A stretch of 64,000 bases of DNA from assembly GCA_964036295.1 (NCBI GenBank), contig OZ038466.1, positions 3,348,001 through 3,412,000 of the forward strand, in the 5' to 3' direction. The stretch is from Plumapathes pennacea (Eukaryota; Cnidaria; Anthozoa; Antipatharia; Myriopathidae). Both the position numbers and the translations under genes were made by a program. Shown here one piece after another: positions 48,326-58,396 of this stretch (positions within the stretch are counted from its first letter, which is position 1; each line of letters opens with the position of its first letter). The notes under the pieces were generated by a model. The model saw nothing but the letters and a program-made list of their open reading frames with translations, made no database searches and had not been told where the DNA came from.

Positions 48326-49665
48326 GTTTGTGATTCTACAAGTCAATTAAGAACACGCTTCAAGTTAAAATGTCCAGTAAAAAAATGTGTTGTCAGTGCT
48401 TAGGGTTAGGCTTACTTTAGGGATTGGTCCCAGCAAATCATATATTAACCAGTAGTCACCTTGACATTTTGAAATGCACCTATGCACGTTAATTGTTCCT
48501 AAAATAATATTGTGTATGGCCAAAATCAAAGACACGTATATTTTAAAGTGTTAGGAATAAAATTCACCCTTACCCTGTCTACACGAAAAAGCTGATCAAA
48601 CTTGATGATAAAAATAAATCAATTTGAAAACATGTTGCCCAGTCAGTCCTGGAAAGCATTGCAAGGGCAGCAGCTCTTTGTGAAAAACAAGTTGAGTAAC
48701 AGGGACTATGAAAGAGAAATACTCAAATTGACCATTTCCAAAGGTTAAAGTGTAAATTAACTGCATGTGCACATTTCTTCTTCGTGATCATAAAATAAAC
48801 CATAAAAATGTGCGTTGAATATAGCCTTCGTCGTTAGATGGAACTCGTGCGTGCTGAGTTCCGTCTGTGACGCAGGCACTTTGACCAGCTTTCGTCAATA
48901 AAAATAGAGTACTACTTTCTTGTAAAATGTTTTACGTCCATTTCGTATTCGAGAATAAGGGTTGATGAAATTCGCAAAATACATTAGATCATTAGAACGA
49001 GAAATCGCAATGTGTTTAAAAATACATATCAAAGAATATTTATTGGACATGTATTTTCATTCATATTTTGCGAACGTGTTAATTTATTTATTATAATACT
49101 GACTTTGTAAATCAAATGCTCTTCTTCAAAAATGTGAATTCTTGATGAAGGGGGTCTTTCGACCACAAGTTCACCGACTAAAGAGGCTTCAGAAAAATCG
49201 GGAACTCTCGAAGCTGACGCTGGGGGAAAAAACGGCATTCAAACAACGACCTTGCCGATCTTCTACTGAACACGAAAACGACCCATGGACCAAACTTCAT
49301 CCAGTTTATCCGGAAACATATTTTACGGTATAAATTATTAAACAGGATATTTGAAATTCGGCAGACCAGGCGATTCATTCAAGCTCGACAATGGCGGCCG
49401 AGCAACGTAAACTTGATTCAAAAAGGCACGCTATTCATGCTTTGAGAGATATCTGGGAATTTCTTTTATCCTTACCTGAAAAGTCAGTATAGACACTTTC
49501 AAAACACTGCCACGATATCATGAACAAGTCCCAATTCAAACGACATAAATTCGTAACGTCAGAAGTCCCCAATATCAACAGAAACGAAATGCAGCCACAA
49601 ATAATGCAAACGGCACAGCTGTGCAAACACAAGTGGGGGAGAGTGGGGGAGACTGTGAGGCCAAA
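48326..49665. other. FAM234 upstream region and left flank of the retrotransposon
   Basis: An AT-rich interval with short open frames only. A 33-codon frame starts at an acaatggcggcc context at 49391, resembling the starts of FBXO3 and CCDC160, and the same frame is open again beyond one stop up to the element. No family is recognised. It ends at the target-site duplication gccaaa (49660-49665). Confidence 0.45.
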
Positions 49666-49871
49666 TGTATCGCACGTTATATGAAGTATGTATTGAACAG
49701 GACTCGCAAGGCCTTATGGGATCTTGTTCTTGAGTAATAATGGCGTGGTTCGGATTCAGTAGTTGTTATGCTCTGTAATCTGATTAAGTAAGTGACAAAG
49801 TGTGGCCATCGGACCGTAAATAAAGTGTGAAACGTCGAGAATCCTCTCACCCGGAGTACATCAAGAGTACA
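49666..49871 (+). repeat. 5' LTR
   Basis: 206 bp starting TGTATCGCACG and ending GTACA (TG...CA ends). It contains an aataaa signal at 49819-49824. Base-for-base it appears the same as 55727-55932. Confidence 0.95.
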
Positions 49872-49889
49872 TGGTCCTTCGAGCCGGAT
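49872..49889 (+). other. Primer binding site, tRNA-Tyr type
   Basis: tggtccttcgagccggat directly follows the 5' LTR. It is complementary to the 3' end of eukaryotic tRNA-Tyr (acceptor stem, T-arm side and added CCA), so minus-strand synthesis is probably primed by tRNA-Tyr. Confidence 0.8.
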
Positions 49890-49955
49890 GGGACTGGATT
49901 GACTAACGATAAAGAACCAGCCCAGAGATTACCGATTGCAGATTGCAGCCGGACG

Positions 49956-52900
49956 ATGTCGACGGATGAGTTAAAGAGGATTCGGAAGGTCCGTGGTGGG
50001 CACAGAGGATCGGTAAACCGAATAATTGGAAACGTGAACACCATTCTGGAGTCTTTAAACGTTTCAGGAGTCGCCGCGGAAAAGGCGAAGCTCGATCAAC
50101 AAAAGTCGAGCCTTCAAGGCAAGCTAAAAACAATTGAGTTACTCGACGAAGAGATCCTTGGCCTCGTTGAGGAAAATGACATCGAGGAAGAAATAGAGCA
50201 GGCTGATATCTTTAAGGAAACCATTCTACTAACTATCAATCGGATTGAGGAAGTGGTATGGATGATCCACAACAGTCCACCACCGGTGACCGCGAGTGTG
50301 AGTGAACCACCATCGACATATGGAACAGTTCCTGATCAGCCGTCAGATTCACATCCAGTAACACCGAGCTCAGCAGGTAGCCCCCGAGTCAAGCTACCAA
50401 AATTGGAATTAAGAAAGTTTGATGGTGACTCAAGTAAGTGGACTTCGTTTTGGGATGGGTTTGAGGCGTCTATCCATAATAATGCCAGCCTTGCCCCAAT
50501 CGATAAATTCAACTACCTTAGTTCACTGCTAGAAGGGGTAGCAGCGGAAGCTATCACTGGTCTAACACTGTCTGCAGCCAACTATGATGATGCCATTGCT
50601 GTATTGAAAAATAGATTTGGCAACAAGCAGCAGATTATAAATAGACACATGGAGATTTTGTTGAATGTCGATGCAGTAGCATCCAACAATAATATAAGGA
50701 GTCTGCGCCAACTACATGACAATGTAGAATCACACATCAGGAGCCTCAGAGCACTGGGGATCCCACCAGAGCACTATGGAACCCTACTCTCTTCAGTAAT
50801 CATGAGCAAACTACCCCCAGACTTGCGCCTGATTGTTAGTAGGGAACTTGGGGGGAACGACTGGGAGCTGGACAAACTATTGGAGACATTTAGGCGAGAA
50901 TTAGAGGCAAGGGAAAGAGCGTCTGGAGCTTCAAGTACCCAAAGACAAGCTGAACATAGTGCAAAGCCAAGCAAGAAGAACCACACGACTGCTACAGCAC
51001 TCATTGCCAGCAACAGTAGACCAAACTGTACGTATTGTAGGGCACCCCATGCTTCAAGAAACTGCAAGACAGTGATGGATGTGGCTGCGCGTAAAAAAAT
51101 ACTGAGAAAGTCAGGAAGATGTTATGTGTGCCTTCGTAAGGGTCACATCAGCAGAAACTGCCCATCGAAACTAAGATGCCAGAAGTGCAATGGTAGGCAC
51201 CACAACAGCATTTGTTCACCATGGTCAAGAGACAACCCTGAAACCCAAACTCAGGACAAACCATATGTTCATCCCAAACCACAGAGTGAAGCTACTGATG
51301 GACAGAGTGAAGCTACAGGTGTTGATACCTTTTCGTGCTATACATATTCATCCATGCCAATCCTCCTGCAGACGGCAAGGGCACTTGTGTATGATTCACG
51401 CCGCCCCGACAACAAGATATGGGCTAGACTTATTCTGGACAGTGGCAGTCAACATTCTTATGTTACAACCAGGTTGAAGAATAAGCTTGACCTACCCTCT
51501 CAAGATCAGAAATCTGTGTCAATCAAAACCTTTGGGTCAACTGAAGAAAAAATCCAACAAGTTGATGTCGTGCATCTGGGAATGTATGTACAGGGAGAAC
51601 CCGACCTACAGTTGAAAGCCTTTGCTGTTCCACTTATCTGTCAGCCCCTCCATAGCCAGTCCATCAATCGTGTGTTAGAGACAAACAAGCACCTGGAAGG
51701 GTTAAGAATAGCTGATTACAGTACGGGAAAGCAGGATTCAGAGGTGGATATACTTGTTGGATCAGATCAATACTGGAATTTAGTGACCGGTGAGATTCTG
51801 AAGTCAGTACAGGGGCCAACAGCTATGAACACCAAACTCGGTTGGGTCCTGTCAGGTCCCTTGCATCCTTACACAGAGGATGATTCCCAAAGTACTAACC
51901 TGGTCAGCACACACGTTTTGAAATGTGCAGCACAACCAGTCCCCTGTGAAGACACCATCCAAGGGGATCTGAAGAAATTCTGGGACTTAGAATCCCTTGG
52001 AATCCAGCCACAGTCAGTCCATGAAGAATTCTTGGAGAAGATAGCATTTGAGGGAAACCACTACAAGGTAAACCTGCCATGGAAGGCCACACACCCACCG
52101 CTCCCCGACAACTACGAACTGAGCCAGAAGAGATTAAGAGGTCTGTTAAATCGACTACGCAAGGAGCCAGAGGTCCTCAAGGAGTATGACAGTGTAATCA
52201 GAGAACAGATGAAGAGAGGAATTGTGGAGGTTGTAGACAATCAAGTTAGCGTGGAAGCCAACAATGTACATTACCTTCCTCACCATGCGGTGATCCGAAG
52301 AGACAAGTCAACCACAAGGCTGAGAGTTGTTTTTGATGCCTCAGCAAAGTCAGATGGTGCCTCGCTGAACGATTGCCTATATACAGGACCTGTTCTCACC
52401 CATAACTTGACTGACATCATGTTGAGGTTTCGCACACACCGAGTGGCACTCACAGGAGACATTGAGAAGGCATTTTTGATGGTACACATGGCAGAATCTG
52501 ACAAGGACGTTCTAAGATTCCTGTGGGTTGATGATGTAAACAAATCCAACCCAAAGATTGTTACCCTGAGGTTCACAAGGGTCGTGTTTGGTGTTTCCTT
52601 GAGCCCCTTTTTACTCAACGCCACCATCAAGCACCATGTTGAGAAGTACGAGGAGGCAGACCCTGAATTTGTGAAAAGATTCCTCAACTCAATGTATGTT
52701 GACGACATGACTTCTGGTGAAGACGACGTAGATAAAGCCTATGAACTGTACTTGAAGGCCAAGATTCGCCTGGCAACAGGCGGATTTAACATGCGAAAAT
52801 TTGCAACCAATTCAGCAGAGCTGAGAGAGAAGATTGAGAAGGCGGAGGCAGCGACACCTTCGAAAGTGCAACCGATATCAGACATAGGAGATGCACAAGT

Positions 52901-53618
52901 TGGATGTAAGCCTCAACCTACAGAGAATGCAAACCTAGTGGAAGAGGAGGACATTACATACACTCGGAGTGTACTTGGATCGCCTGTGGACAGGGGTACA
53001 GGGAACCAACGAACACTGGGAACCCTCTGGAACTTTGTAAGAGACTGTTTTGTTTTTGACTTAACAGACACTGCAAGTTTAGCCAGGGAAGCAAAGCCCA
53101 CGAAAAGAAATATCATCAGTGTGGCATCAAAATTCTATGATCCACTAGGATTCATTTCCCCAATTACAGTCCAATTTAAGCTACTCTTCAGGGAGCTATG
53201 TGAAGACAAGAATGAGTGGGACAACTCACTCGAAGGAGCCACAAAGACCTCATGGGAAAAATTGGTGGACAACCTGCAGCATGTGAAGACCATGAGCCTT
53301 CCAAGGTGTTACTTCAGTGGCATCGAGCAAGTTGAATCTTGTGAGCTTCATGGATTTTGTGATGCATCTGCAAAGGCGTACAGAGCAGTTGTCTACTTGC
53401 GCATTGTTACAACAGCAGGAACCCATGTGAAGTTTGTATCCTCAAAAACCAGAGTGGCGCCCCTATCCAAACAGACCATTCCTCGTCTGGAACTACTCTC
53501 CGCTCTCGTATTGGCAAGACTGATGAACAGCATCAAAGGAGCCCTAGAGTCAGAAATTGACATCAGCAAGTCAGTGTGTTGGACTGACTCAAAGGTGGCA
53601 TGGTACTGGATCACTTAG
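49956..53618 (+). CDS. BEL/Pao gag-pol, part 1: gag, protease, reverse transcriptase, RNase H start
   Basis: The frame is open from within the LTR, but the first ATG is at 49956, giving 1220 codons before TAG. The gag part (DUF1759-like, with KLPKLELRKFDGD and WTSFWDGF) is followed by three CCHC-type knuckles at about 51027-51220 (CYVCLRKGHISRNC is the canonical one). Next comes a protease with the DSG active site near 51437, and a reverse transcriptase with the YVDDM catalytic block near 52694. An RNase H-type region (FCDASAKAYRAVVYL, CWTDSKVAWYWI) ends abruptly at the stop. The gene produces the structural and enzymatic polyprotein of a mobile element; no envelope gene is present. The stop falls inside a conserved stretch, so it is damage or a readthrough codon rather than a natural end. 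Confidence 0.93.
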   Translation: MSTDELKRIRKVRGGHRGSVNRIIGNVNTILESLNVSGVAAEKAKLDQQKSSLQGKLKTIELLDEEILGLVEENDIEEEIEQADIFKETILLTINRIEEVVWMIHNSPPPVTASVSEPPSTYGTVPDQPSDSHPVTPSSAGSPRVKLPKLELRKFDGDSSKWTSFWDGFEASIHNNASLAPIDKFNYLSSLLEGVAAEAITGLTLSAANYDDAIAVLKNRFGNKQQIINRHMEILLNVDAVASNNNIRSLRQLHDNVESHIRSLRALGIPPEHYGTLLSSVIMSKLPPDLRLIVSRELGGNDWELDKLLETFRRELEARERASGASSTQRQAEHSAKPSKKNHTTATALIASNSRPNCTYCRAPHASRNCKTVMDVAARKKILRKSGRCYVCLRKGHISRNCPSKLRCQKCNGRHHNSICSPWSRDNPETQTQDKPYVHPKPQSEATDGQSEATGVDTFSCYTYSSMPILLQTARALVYDSRRPDNKIWARLILDSGSQHSYVTTRLKNKLDLPSQDQKSVSIKTFGSTEEKIQQVDVVHLGMYVQGEPDLQLKAFAVPLICQPLHSQSINRVLETNKHLEGLRIADYSTGKQDSEVDILVGSDQYWNLVTGEILKSVQGPTAMNTKLGWVLSGPLHPYTEDDSQSTNLVSTHVLKCAAQPVPCEDTIQGDLKKFWDLESLGIQPQSVHEEFLEKIAFEGNHYKVNLPWKATHPPLPDNYELSQKRLRGLLNRLRKEPEVLKEYDSVIREQMKRGIVEVVDNQVSVEANNVHYLPHHAVIRRDKSTTRLRVVFDASAKSDGASLNDCLYTGPVLTHNLTDIMLRFRTHRVALTGDIEKAFLMVHMAESDKDVLRFLWVDDVNKSNPKIVTLRFTRVVFGVSLSPFLLNATIKHHVEKYEEADPEFVKRFLNSMYVDDMTSGEDDVDKAYELYLKAKIRLATGGFNMRKFATNSAELREKIEKAEAATPSKVQPISDIGDAQVGCKPQPTENANLVEEEDITYTRSVLGSPVDRGTGNQRTLGTLWNFVRDCFVFDLTDTASLAREAKPTKRNIISVASKFYDPLGFISPITVQFKLLFRELCEDKNEWDNSLEGATKTSWEKLVDNLQHVKTMSLPRCYFSGIEQVESCELHGFCDASAKAYRAVVYLRIVTTAGTHVKFVSSKTRVAPLSKQTIPRLELLSALVLARLMNSIKGALESEIDISKSVCWTDSKVAWYWIT

Positions 53619-55592
53619 GACAACAAGGAATGGAAACAGTTCGTTCAGCATCGAGTTGATGAAATCAGAAAACTGGTCCCACTGAAGTGTTGGAATCATT
53701 GTCCTGGCCAAACTAACCCGGCAGACATATTGTCAAGAGGCATCAACCCCAGAGATCTGCCCAACTGCAAGTTGTGGTGGAATGGACCGGAATGGCTGAA
53801 GGGTTCAGGAAACCCAAGTGCAGTGAAGGAAGAAGTCAAGGAGAGTCTGTTACCTGAGGACTGTGTGCTCGAGATGAAGGTTAAGGACCGCAAGGCTATA
53901 CAGAACGAAAACATGTCAGTGTTGTTCGTGGATTCCACATCAGGAACGTTGAGTAACCTCATTGACTGTGAGGCCTATAGCAGCCTGAACCACTTGCTTA
54001 GAGTAACTGCTCTCGTGATGAAGTTTGTGAAACTCGTAAAGGCCCGAATCAAAGGAGAAAGTAAGAAGCATGGACCAGAGTTAACAAACACTGATGTTGA
54101 AGAAGCCAAAGTGTGCTGGATCAAGGAGGCACAGAAGCCCATGAAATCGAAGGAGAAGTTCAGGATCTGGAAGCAACAATTTGGTCTCTTCACGGATGAT
54201 GTTGGAGTGATTAGATGCGAGGGAAGGCTGGCAAAAGCAGAGTTACCTTGGTCAGCCAAGCACCCCATCCTAATCGACAGTAGCCACCACCTAGCTAATC
54301 TAATTGTTTGGAGCAGCCACAGCCGAACCATGCATGGAGGAGTCAAGGCGACACTCACTGAACTGAGGTCAAGATTTTGGATTGTACATGGTAGAAGCTT
54401 CGTGAGAAGACTGTTATTCAGCTGTGTTGTCTGCAGGAAGTCTGAAGGAAATCCATACAAGCCACCCCCAACACCACCACTGCCTGAGTTTAGAGTCAAG
54501 AAAGCGCCACCCTTCAAGTATACAGGAGTGGATTATGTAGGACCCCTGTACGTCAAGACTGAAAGTAAGGAGGAGCGGAAAGTATGGATCTGCCACTTAA
54601 CATGCTGTGTAACAAGAGCTGTCCACCTGGAAGTTGTTCCAAGCCTGACAGCAGAAGCCTTCCTGAGAAGCTTCAGAAGATTTACAGCTCGCAGATCAAC
54701 CCCCGCAATGGTCGTGTCAGACAACGCAAGAACCTTCAAGGCAGCCTCAAAGGAACTCATCATACTGATGCAAGATCCTGAAGTGAAGAAGTACTTTACT
54801 AATGAAGGCATCAAGTGGTCCTACACTTTGGAGAAAGCACCATGGCAAGGAGGTTTCTACGAAAGGTTGGTGAAATCTTTGAAACGGTGTTTAAAGAAGA
54901 CCATTGGGCAAGCCAAATTGTCACTTGATGAACTAGCAACTGTCGTAGCTGAAGCTGAGATGACCTTGAATTCCCGCCCCCTGTCTTACATGTCTTCGGA
55001 GGATGTTGAAGAACCTCTTACACCATCTAATCTTGTATGTGGTCGAAGAATCATGAGCCTACCAGACCCAGACAGTGATGTCCCATCAGATGGTGAATTC
55101 ACAGTCTCACCTGACAATATAAGCAGGCGGTGGAAACACCTCAACAGTGTTATGAACCACTTCTGGAGAAGGTGGAAGAGCGAGTATTTGATGGAGCTCA
55201 GAAATGCCCATGCTCGGATGAAGAGGCCCGCTGGATCCGTATCCGTCGCTGTAGGAGACATGGTTTTGGTCCATGACACCAACCACCCCAGGGCGTTCTG
55301 GCAACTGGGCAAGGTGGAACAACTCATCACAGGTGCAGATGGCCTAACTAGAGGAGCAAGAGTCAAGATTGCAACAAAGGGAGGGAAATGCAGCATTTTG
55401 AAGCGCCCTGTGCAGCTACTGTATCCACTTGAGGTTAACTGTGATCTGCAGATCGACGAAGAGGACCAACAACGGCCACAGCAGCGGCAGCCAGAGGTTA
55501 CAACAAGACACGCCAGAGAAAGAAGAAGCGCTGCAGTGGAAGGTGACCGGCTGAGAAGACAATGGATTGCGGATCTCCAAGATGAACATTAG
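53619..55592 (+). CDS. BEL/Pao pol, part 2: RNase H end and integrase, after an in-frame TAG
   Basis: The same reading frame continues without shift directly after the TAG and is open for 657 codons; the first ATG is at 53730. The integrase has an HHCC zinc site at about 54282-54440 (HHLANLIVW, CVVCRKSEG) and a catalytic triad: VDYVGPL near 54527, VSDNARTF near 54711 and FYERLVKSL near 54855. A DUF5641-like carboxy region follows (VGDMVLVHD, FWQLGKVEQL). It would insert the element's DNA into the host genome if translated. Without suppression of the TAG or reinitiation, this part would not be made. Confidence 0.9.
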   Translation, partial: DNKEWKQFVQHRVDEIRKLVPLKCWNHCPGQTNPADILSRGINPRDLPNCKLWWNGPEWLKGSGNPSAVKEEVKESLLPEDCVLEMKVKDRKAIQNENMSVLFVDSTSGTLSNLIDCEAYSSLNHLLRVTALVMKFVKLVKARIKGESKKHGPELTNTDVEEAKVCWIKEAQKPMKSKEKFRIWKQQFGLFTDDVGVIRCEGRLAKAELPWSAKHPILIDSSHHLANLIVWSSHSRTMHGGVKATLTELRSRFWIVHGRSFVRRLLFSCVVCRKSEGNPYKPPPTPPLPEFRVKKAPPFKYTGVDYVGPLYVKTESKEERKVWICHLTCCVTRAVHLEVVPSLTAEAFLRSFRRFTARRSTPAMVVSDNARTFKAASKELIILMQDPEVKKYFTNEGIKWSYTLEKAPWQGGFYERLVKSLKRCLKKTIGQAKLSLDELATVVAEAEMTLNSRPLSYMSSEDVEEPLTPSNLVCGRRIMSLPDPDSDVPSDGEFTVSPDNISRRWKHLNSVMNHFWRRWKSEYLMELRNAHARMKRPAGSVSVAVGDMVLVHDTNHPRAFWQLGKVEQLITGADGLTRGARVKIATKGGKCSILKRPVQLLYPLEVNCDLQIDEEDQQRPQQRQPEVTTRHARERRSAAVEGDRLRRQWIADLQDEH

Positions 55593-55694
55593 GAACCGAA
55601 CTCGTTTTGATATATGATATTGCGCGAACATTATGTTTACTTGTTTGTTTTTTCTCTTGACTGTTGAAATTTAAGTATGTTTTTTTTTTTGAGT

Positions 55695-55726
55695 GTTGAC
55701 CAGTTACATCTGGTCAACCGGGGGAG
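55695..55726 (+). other. Hairpin and polypurine tract before the 3' LTR
   Basis: gttgaccag and ctggtcaac form a perfect 9-bp stem with a six-base loop (55695-55718). It is followed by the purine run gggggag, which abuts the 3' LTR and is the likely plus-strand primer. The purine tract is short. Confidence 0.6.
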
Positions 55727-55932
55727 TGTATCGCACGTTATATGAAGTATGTATTGAACAGGACTCGCAAGGCCTTATGGGATCTTGTTCTTGAGTAATA
55801 ATGGCGTGGTTCGGATTCAGTAGTTGTTATGCTCTGTAATCTGATTAAGTAAGTGACAAAGTGTGGCCATCGGACCGTAAATAAAGTGTGAAACGTCGAG
55901 AATCCTCTCACCCGGAGTACATCAAGAGTACA
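55727..55932 (+). repeat. 3' LTR
   Basis: Same 206-bp sequence as the 5' LTR by eye, ending GTACA and followed by the second gccaaa target copy. Its end is 235 bp from the FBXO3 ATG, so a promoter in this LTR could read into FBXO3. Confidence 0.95.
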
Positions 55933-56167
55933 GCCAAACTCTGGCAACTCCAGAAAGTGAAATTCATCGATGCTTTCATTTTGAAGCATCAGATGAAGTC
56001 GAAAATTAAGGGCGAGCGATTGACCGAATTCATATTCTTATTTCAAAGAGTGCTAAACACTTTTGTCCAGAGACATTATCTTCCATAGGGGTAGGGTGAG
56101 CTGAGGTGCGTTGGTACATTCCGTTCCAGATCGTCTCCGTTGAGAGAGTTGGACCCGTCAAAACAAG

Positions 56168-58065
56168 ATGGCGGCTGAAGTAGATCTCAGCACTTTTCTC
56201 CCGGAAGATCCTCTAGCCAACATCTTTTCATATCTAACTCCGGATGATGCCTTCAAATGTAAGATGGTCTGTCGACGTTTCAGACACATTGTGTCGCGCA
56301 TGTCTTCCTTATGGAAAAAGTGGTGTGACGAAGTCTGGCTGTTGAAGGAGTGTCCCGATGGAAAGACATGGGAACGGCTTTATCTTGAAAGCACCAAAGA
56401 ATGGGGACGCTACAGGTCCTGCTACGCGGATATTCGAAAAGCGTGGAATATCATCGAAGATTTCACCAGAGCTAATTGCCCCGACATCTATGATTCTCTG
56501 AATCCAGGGGTTTCTGAAGATTACATTCGCCAAATGGAGGAGAAGAAACTGGAAGGTTTGTGAAGTTTTGGGGATCGGATAGGACATTTCCATCATGACC
56601 ACTCAAGCAATCATAGATCAGATCTATTTGGGCGATCGGTGATCTGGGAAAGTCGCATTTCCGGTAACCAGCCAATTGCAGAGGTCCTGTATATCTGCAC
56701 GCAAGTTTTAGCGGCACAGGGGTGGGGTAGGTTTATAGCAAGGCTAACTTTTTCGGGCTGGGCTGAATACATTTCTCAGGAAACAGGGTCAATTGCTTTT
56801 GGTTTTCCCTATTTATCAAATATAATAAAAATAACTATTATATTTCTTTTTCAGGTTTCGTTATCCCAAATGACATGCGTTGCTCATTCCGTGTGCACAA
56901 TGGACAACGCCTCGTCAGTACAGGGGTGCTTGGCTCCATGTCCATTTCTAGCTACTACAGAAGTGAGGCTTTAATGGACTTCTCACTCTCGGCTGGCAGC
57001 CTCACGAAGAAGGTGGACATGAAGAATTGTGTCCAACTTACGTTCTGCATGAACACTGGATGTGGGCAATTTATGGCCTTATCTGACCAAGATGGCTACA
57101 ATCGGGGAGAGGTTTTCTGGCCCTGCTTAGATAATCGGGAATTTGTTCAGAGTAAAACTGACCAGTTTATAAGTGCAAGCTGTTTTACTGACTGGCTCTG
57201 TCAGTACGCAAAGAAACTATCCATGAACTATTACCCTGTGATTGGAGAGGAGATATACACATTTGCCTTCTCATCTTCCTGTACCACCAAAGGTATCACA
57301 GTTCGCACAGCAACTGCCTTTCTTCCAGATAAAAGCTTCGTAAATCCTCCAACCTTCTTCTTCACTTATCGCATATCAATTTCCATGGACCCCGAATGTT
57401 CAGAGGTAAGCTCCTGAAAGTATTGGCTCCACTTAAATTACTTTTGTTGAGGAAATATGCAGATATTTGTCCAACAATATTATGGTATCTGTTCTGAGAA
57501 GCAAACAGTTGCCCAAGAGACATTATTGGGTCACATGTCATGATTCCTCCAATCATGCACAAGAGGAAACATTTTGATGGGTCATAAAACTAATGAAAAT
57601 ATTTTCCAACCATGCAATACTCAGTAACTCAGAATAATACAAGTAAAACATTGCACTGATGCTTAATGTTGATTGGTCAAAGCTTCTGATGTCACAAAAG
57701 TTGTTTATCAGCTAGCAAAAATCTACAGGCAGAAAACCCTCTTTTTCAATTTCTGAATTCAGATGAACAGATGTCAACTGATGACGCGACACTGGTACAT
57801 CACCGACGCCGATGGTTTAGAAGAGGAGGTGCATGGCAATGCTGTGGTTGGTGCATACCCCATTATGTCCCCAGGGGCACTGCATGAGTATATCAGTTGT
57901 ACAAAGTTCTCAACACCATCAGGAATTATGACTGGCCACTATACTTTCAAATATCTCAAGAAATCAGGTGAATTCAACGTAACCATACCACCACTGAATT
58001 TCCAAAGTTTGCCATTTGTGGAGTTTGAAAAACGACTTGCAAAAGCACAGAACAAACAGAGTTAG
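56168..58065 (+). CDS. FBXO3: FBXO3: F-box, SUKH and ApaG-domain protein, 3 exons
   Basis: Exons are 56168-56555, 56855-57405 and 57763-58065, with phases 1 and 0, for 413 residues. The F-box lies at about residues 8-55 (LPEDPLANIFSYLTPDDAFKCKMVCRRFRHI) and recruits SKP1 and cullin-1 as a ubiquitin-ligase receptor. A SMI1/KNR4 (SUKH)-type region follows (RCSFRVHNGQRLV, FTDWLCQYAKKL). An ApaG/DUF525 domain fills the end (TYRISISM, TRHWYITDADGLEEEVHG, VVGAYPIMSPGALHEY, TPSGIMTGHYTF). Order and spacing match vertebrate FBXO3 (about 471 residues), but the acidic and basic carboxy tail is missing and the protein stops shortly after the ApaG fold. The ATG sits in an AAGATGGCGGC context. A young retrotransposon lies 236 bp upstream. 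Confidence 0.95.
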
Positions 58066-58182
58066 GAGCAGGGTGCATAGTTGAGCAACAAACAGGGCGG
58101 CAGCAAGATACTGCTGAGCCCTGAGAGCTGTTTCTAATGAATGATACAGTATTTCCTTCCTGTAACATGATGAACCCCCGGG

Positions 58183-58396
58183 CGCAGGAGTTCGCTTGCT
58201 TACCACTATGTAAACCCTGTATAACTGATGACCTGCATGAATGATACTGCAAGATGGTTTCATTGTGGGTGCGTGAAGGCATACGTGCAGCTAAACACTG
58301 ACATGAGGCTACTAAGATGCAATTGTTCTGCGGTATCCTTCATGTAAGTCAATATATAGGGTTTAACATAATAAAGCAAGCGAACTCCTCTGCACC
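58183..58396. mobile_element. Palindromic element at the FBXO3 3' end
   Basis: gcaggagttcgcttgctta at 58184 is matched in inverted orientation by aagcaagcgaactcctctgc at about 58375-58394. The similarity continues inward for about 55 bp (tgtaaaccctgtata against tatatagggtttaaca). It includes the probable FBXO3 polyadenylation signal (aataaa, 58370-58375), so the transcript end would carry a long foldback. Confidence 0.65.

Larger units (their letters stand above)
49666..55932 (+). mobile_element. Full-length BEL/Pao LTR retrotransposon
   Basis: The element is 6267 bp: LTR 49666-49871, primer site, gag-pol frame, and LTR 55727-55932. It is flanked by a direct gccaaa (49660-49665 and 55933-55938). 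Domain order is gag, zinc knuckles, aspartic protease, reverse transcriptase, RNase H and integrase, with the A17-type peptidase and terminal DUF5641-like region typical of BEL/Pao. The two LTRs look identical by eye, so insertion is recent. The single polyprotein frame is broken once by TAG at 53616-53618; no other frame damage is seen. Confidence 0.95.
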
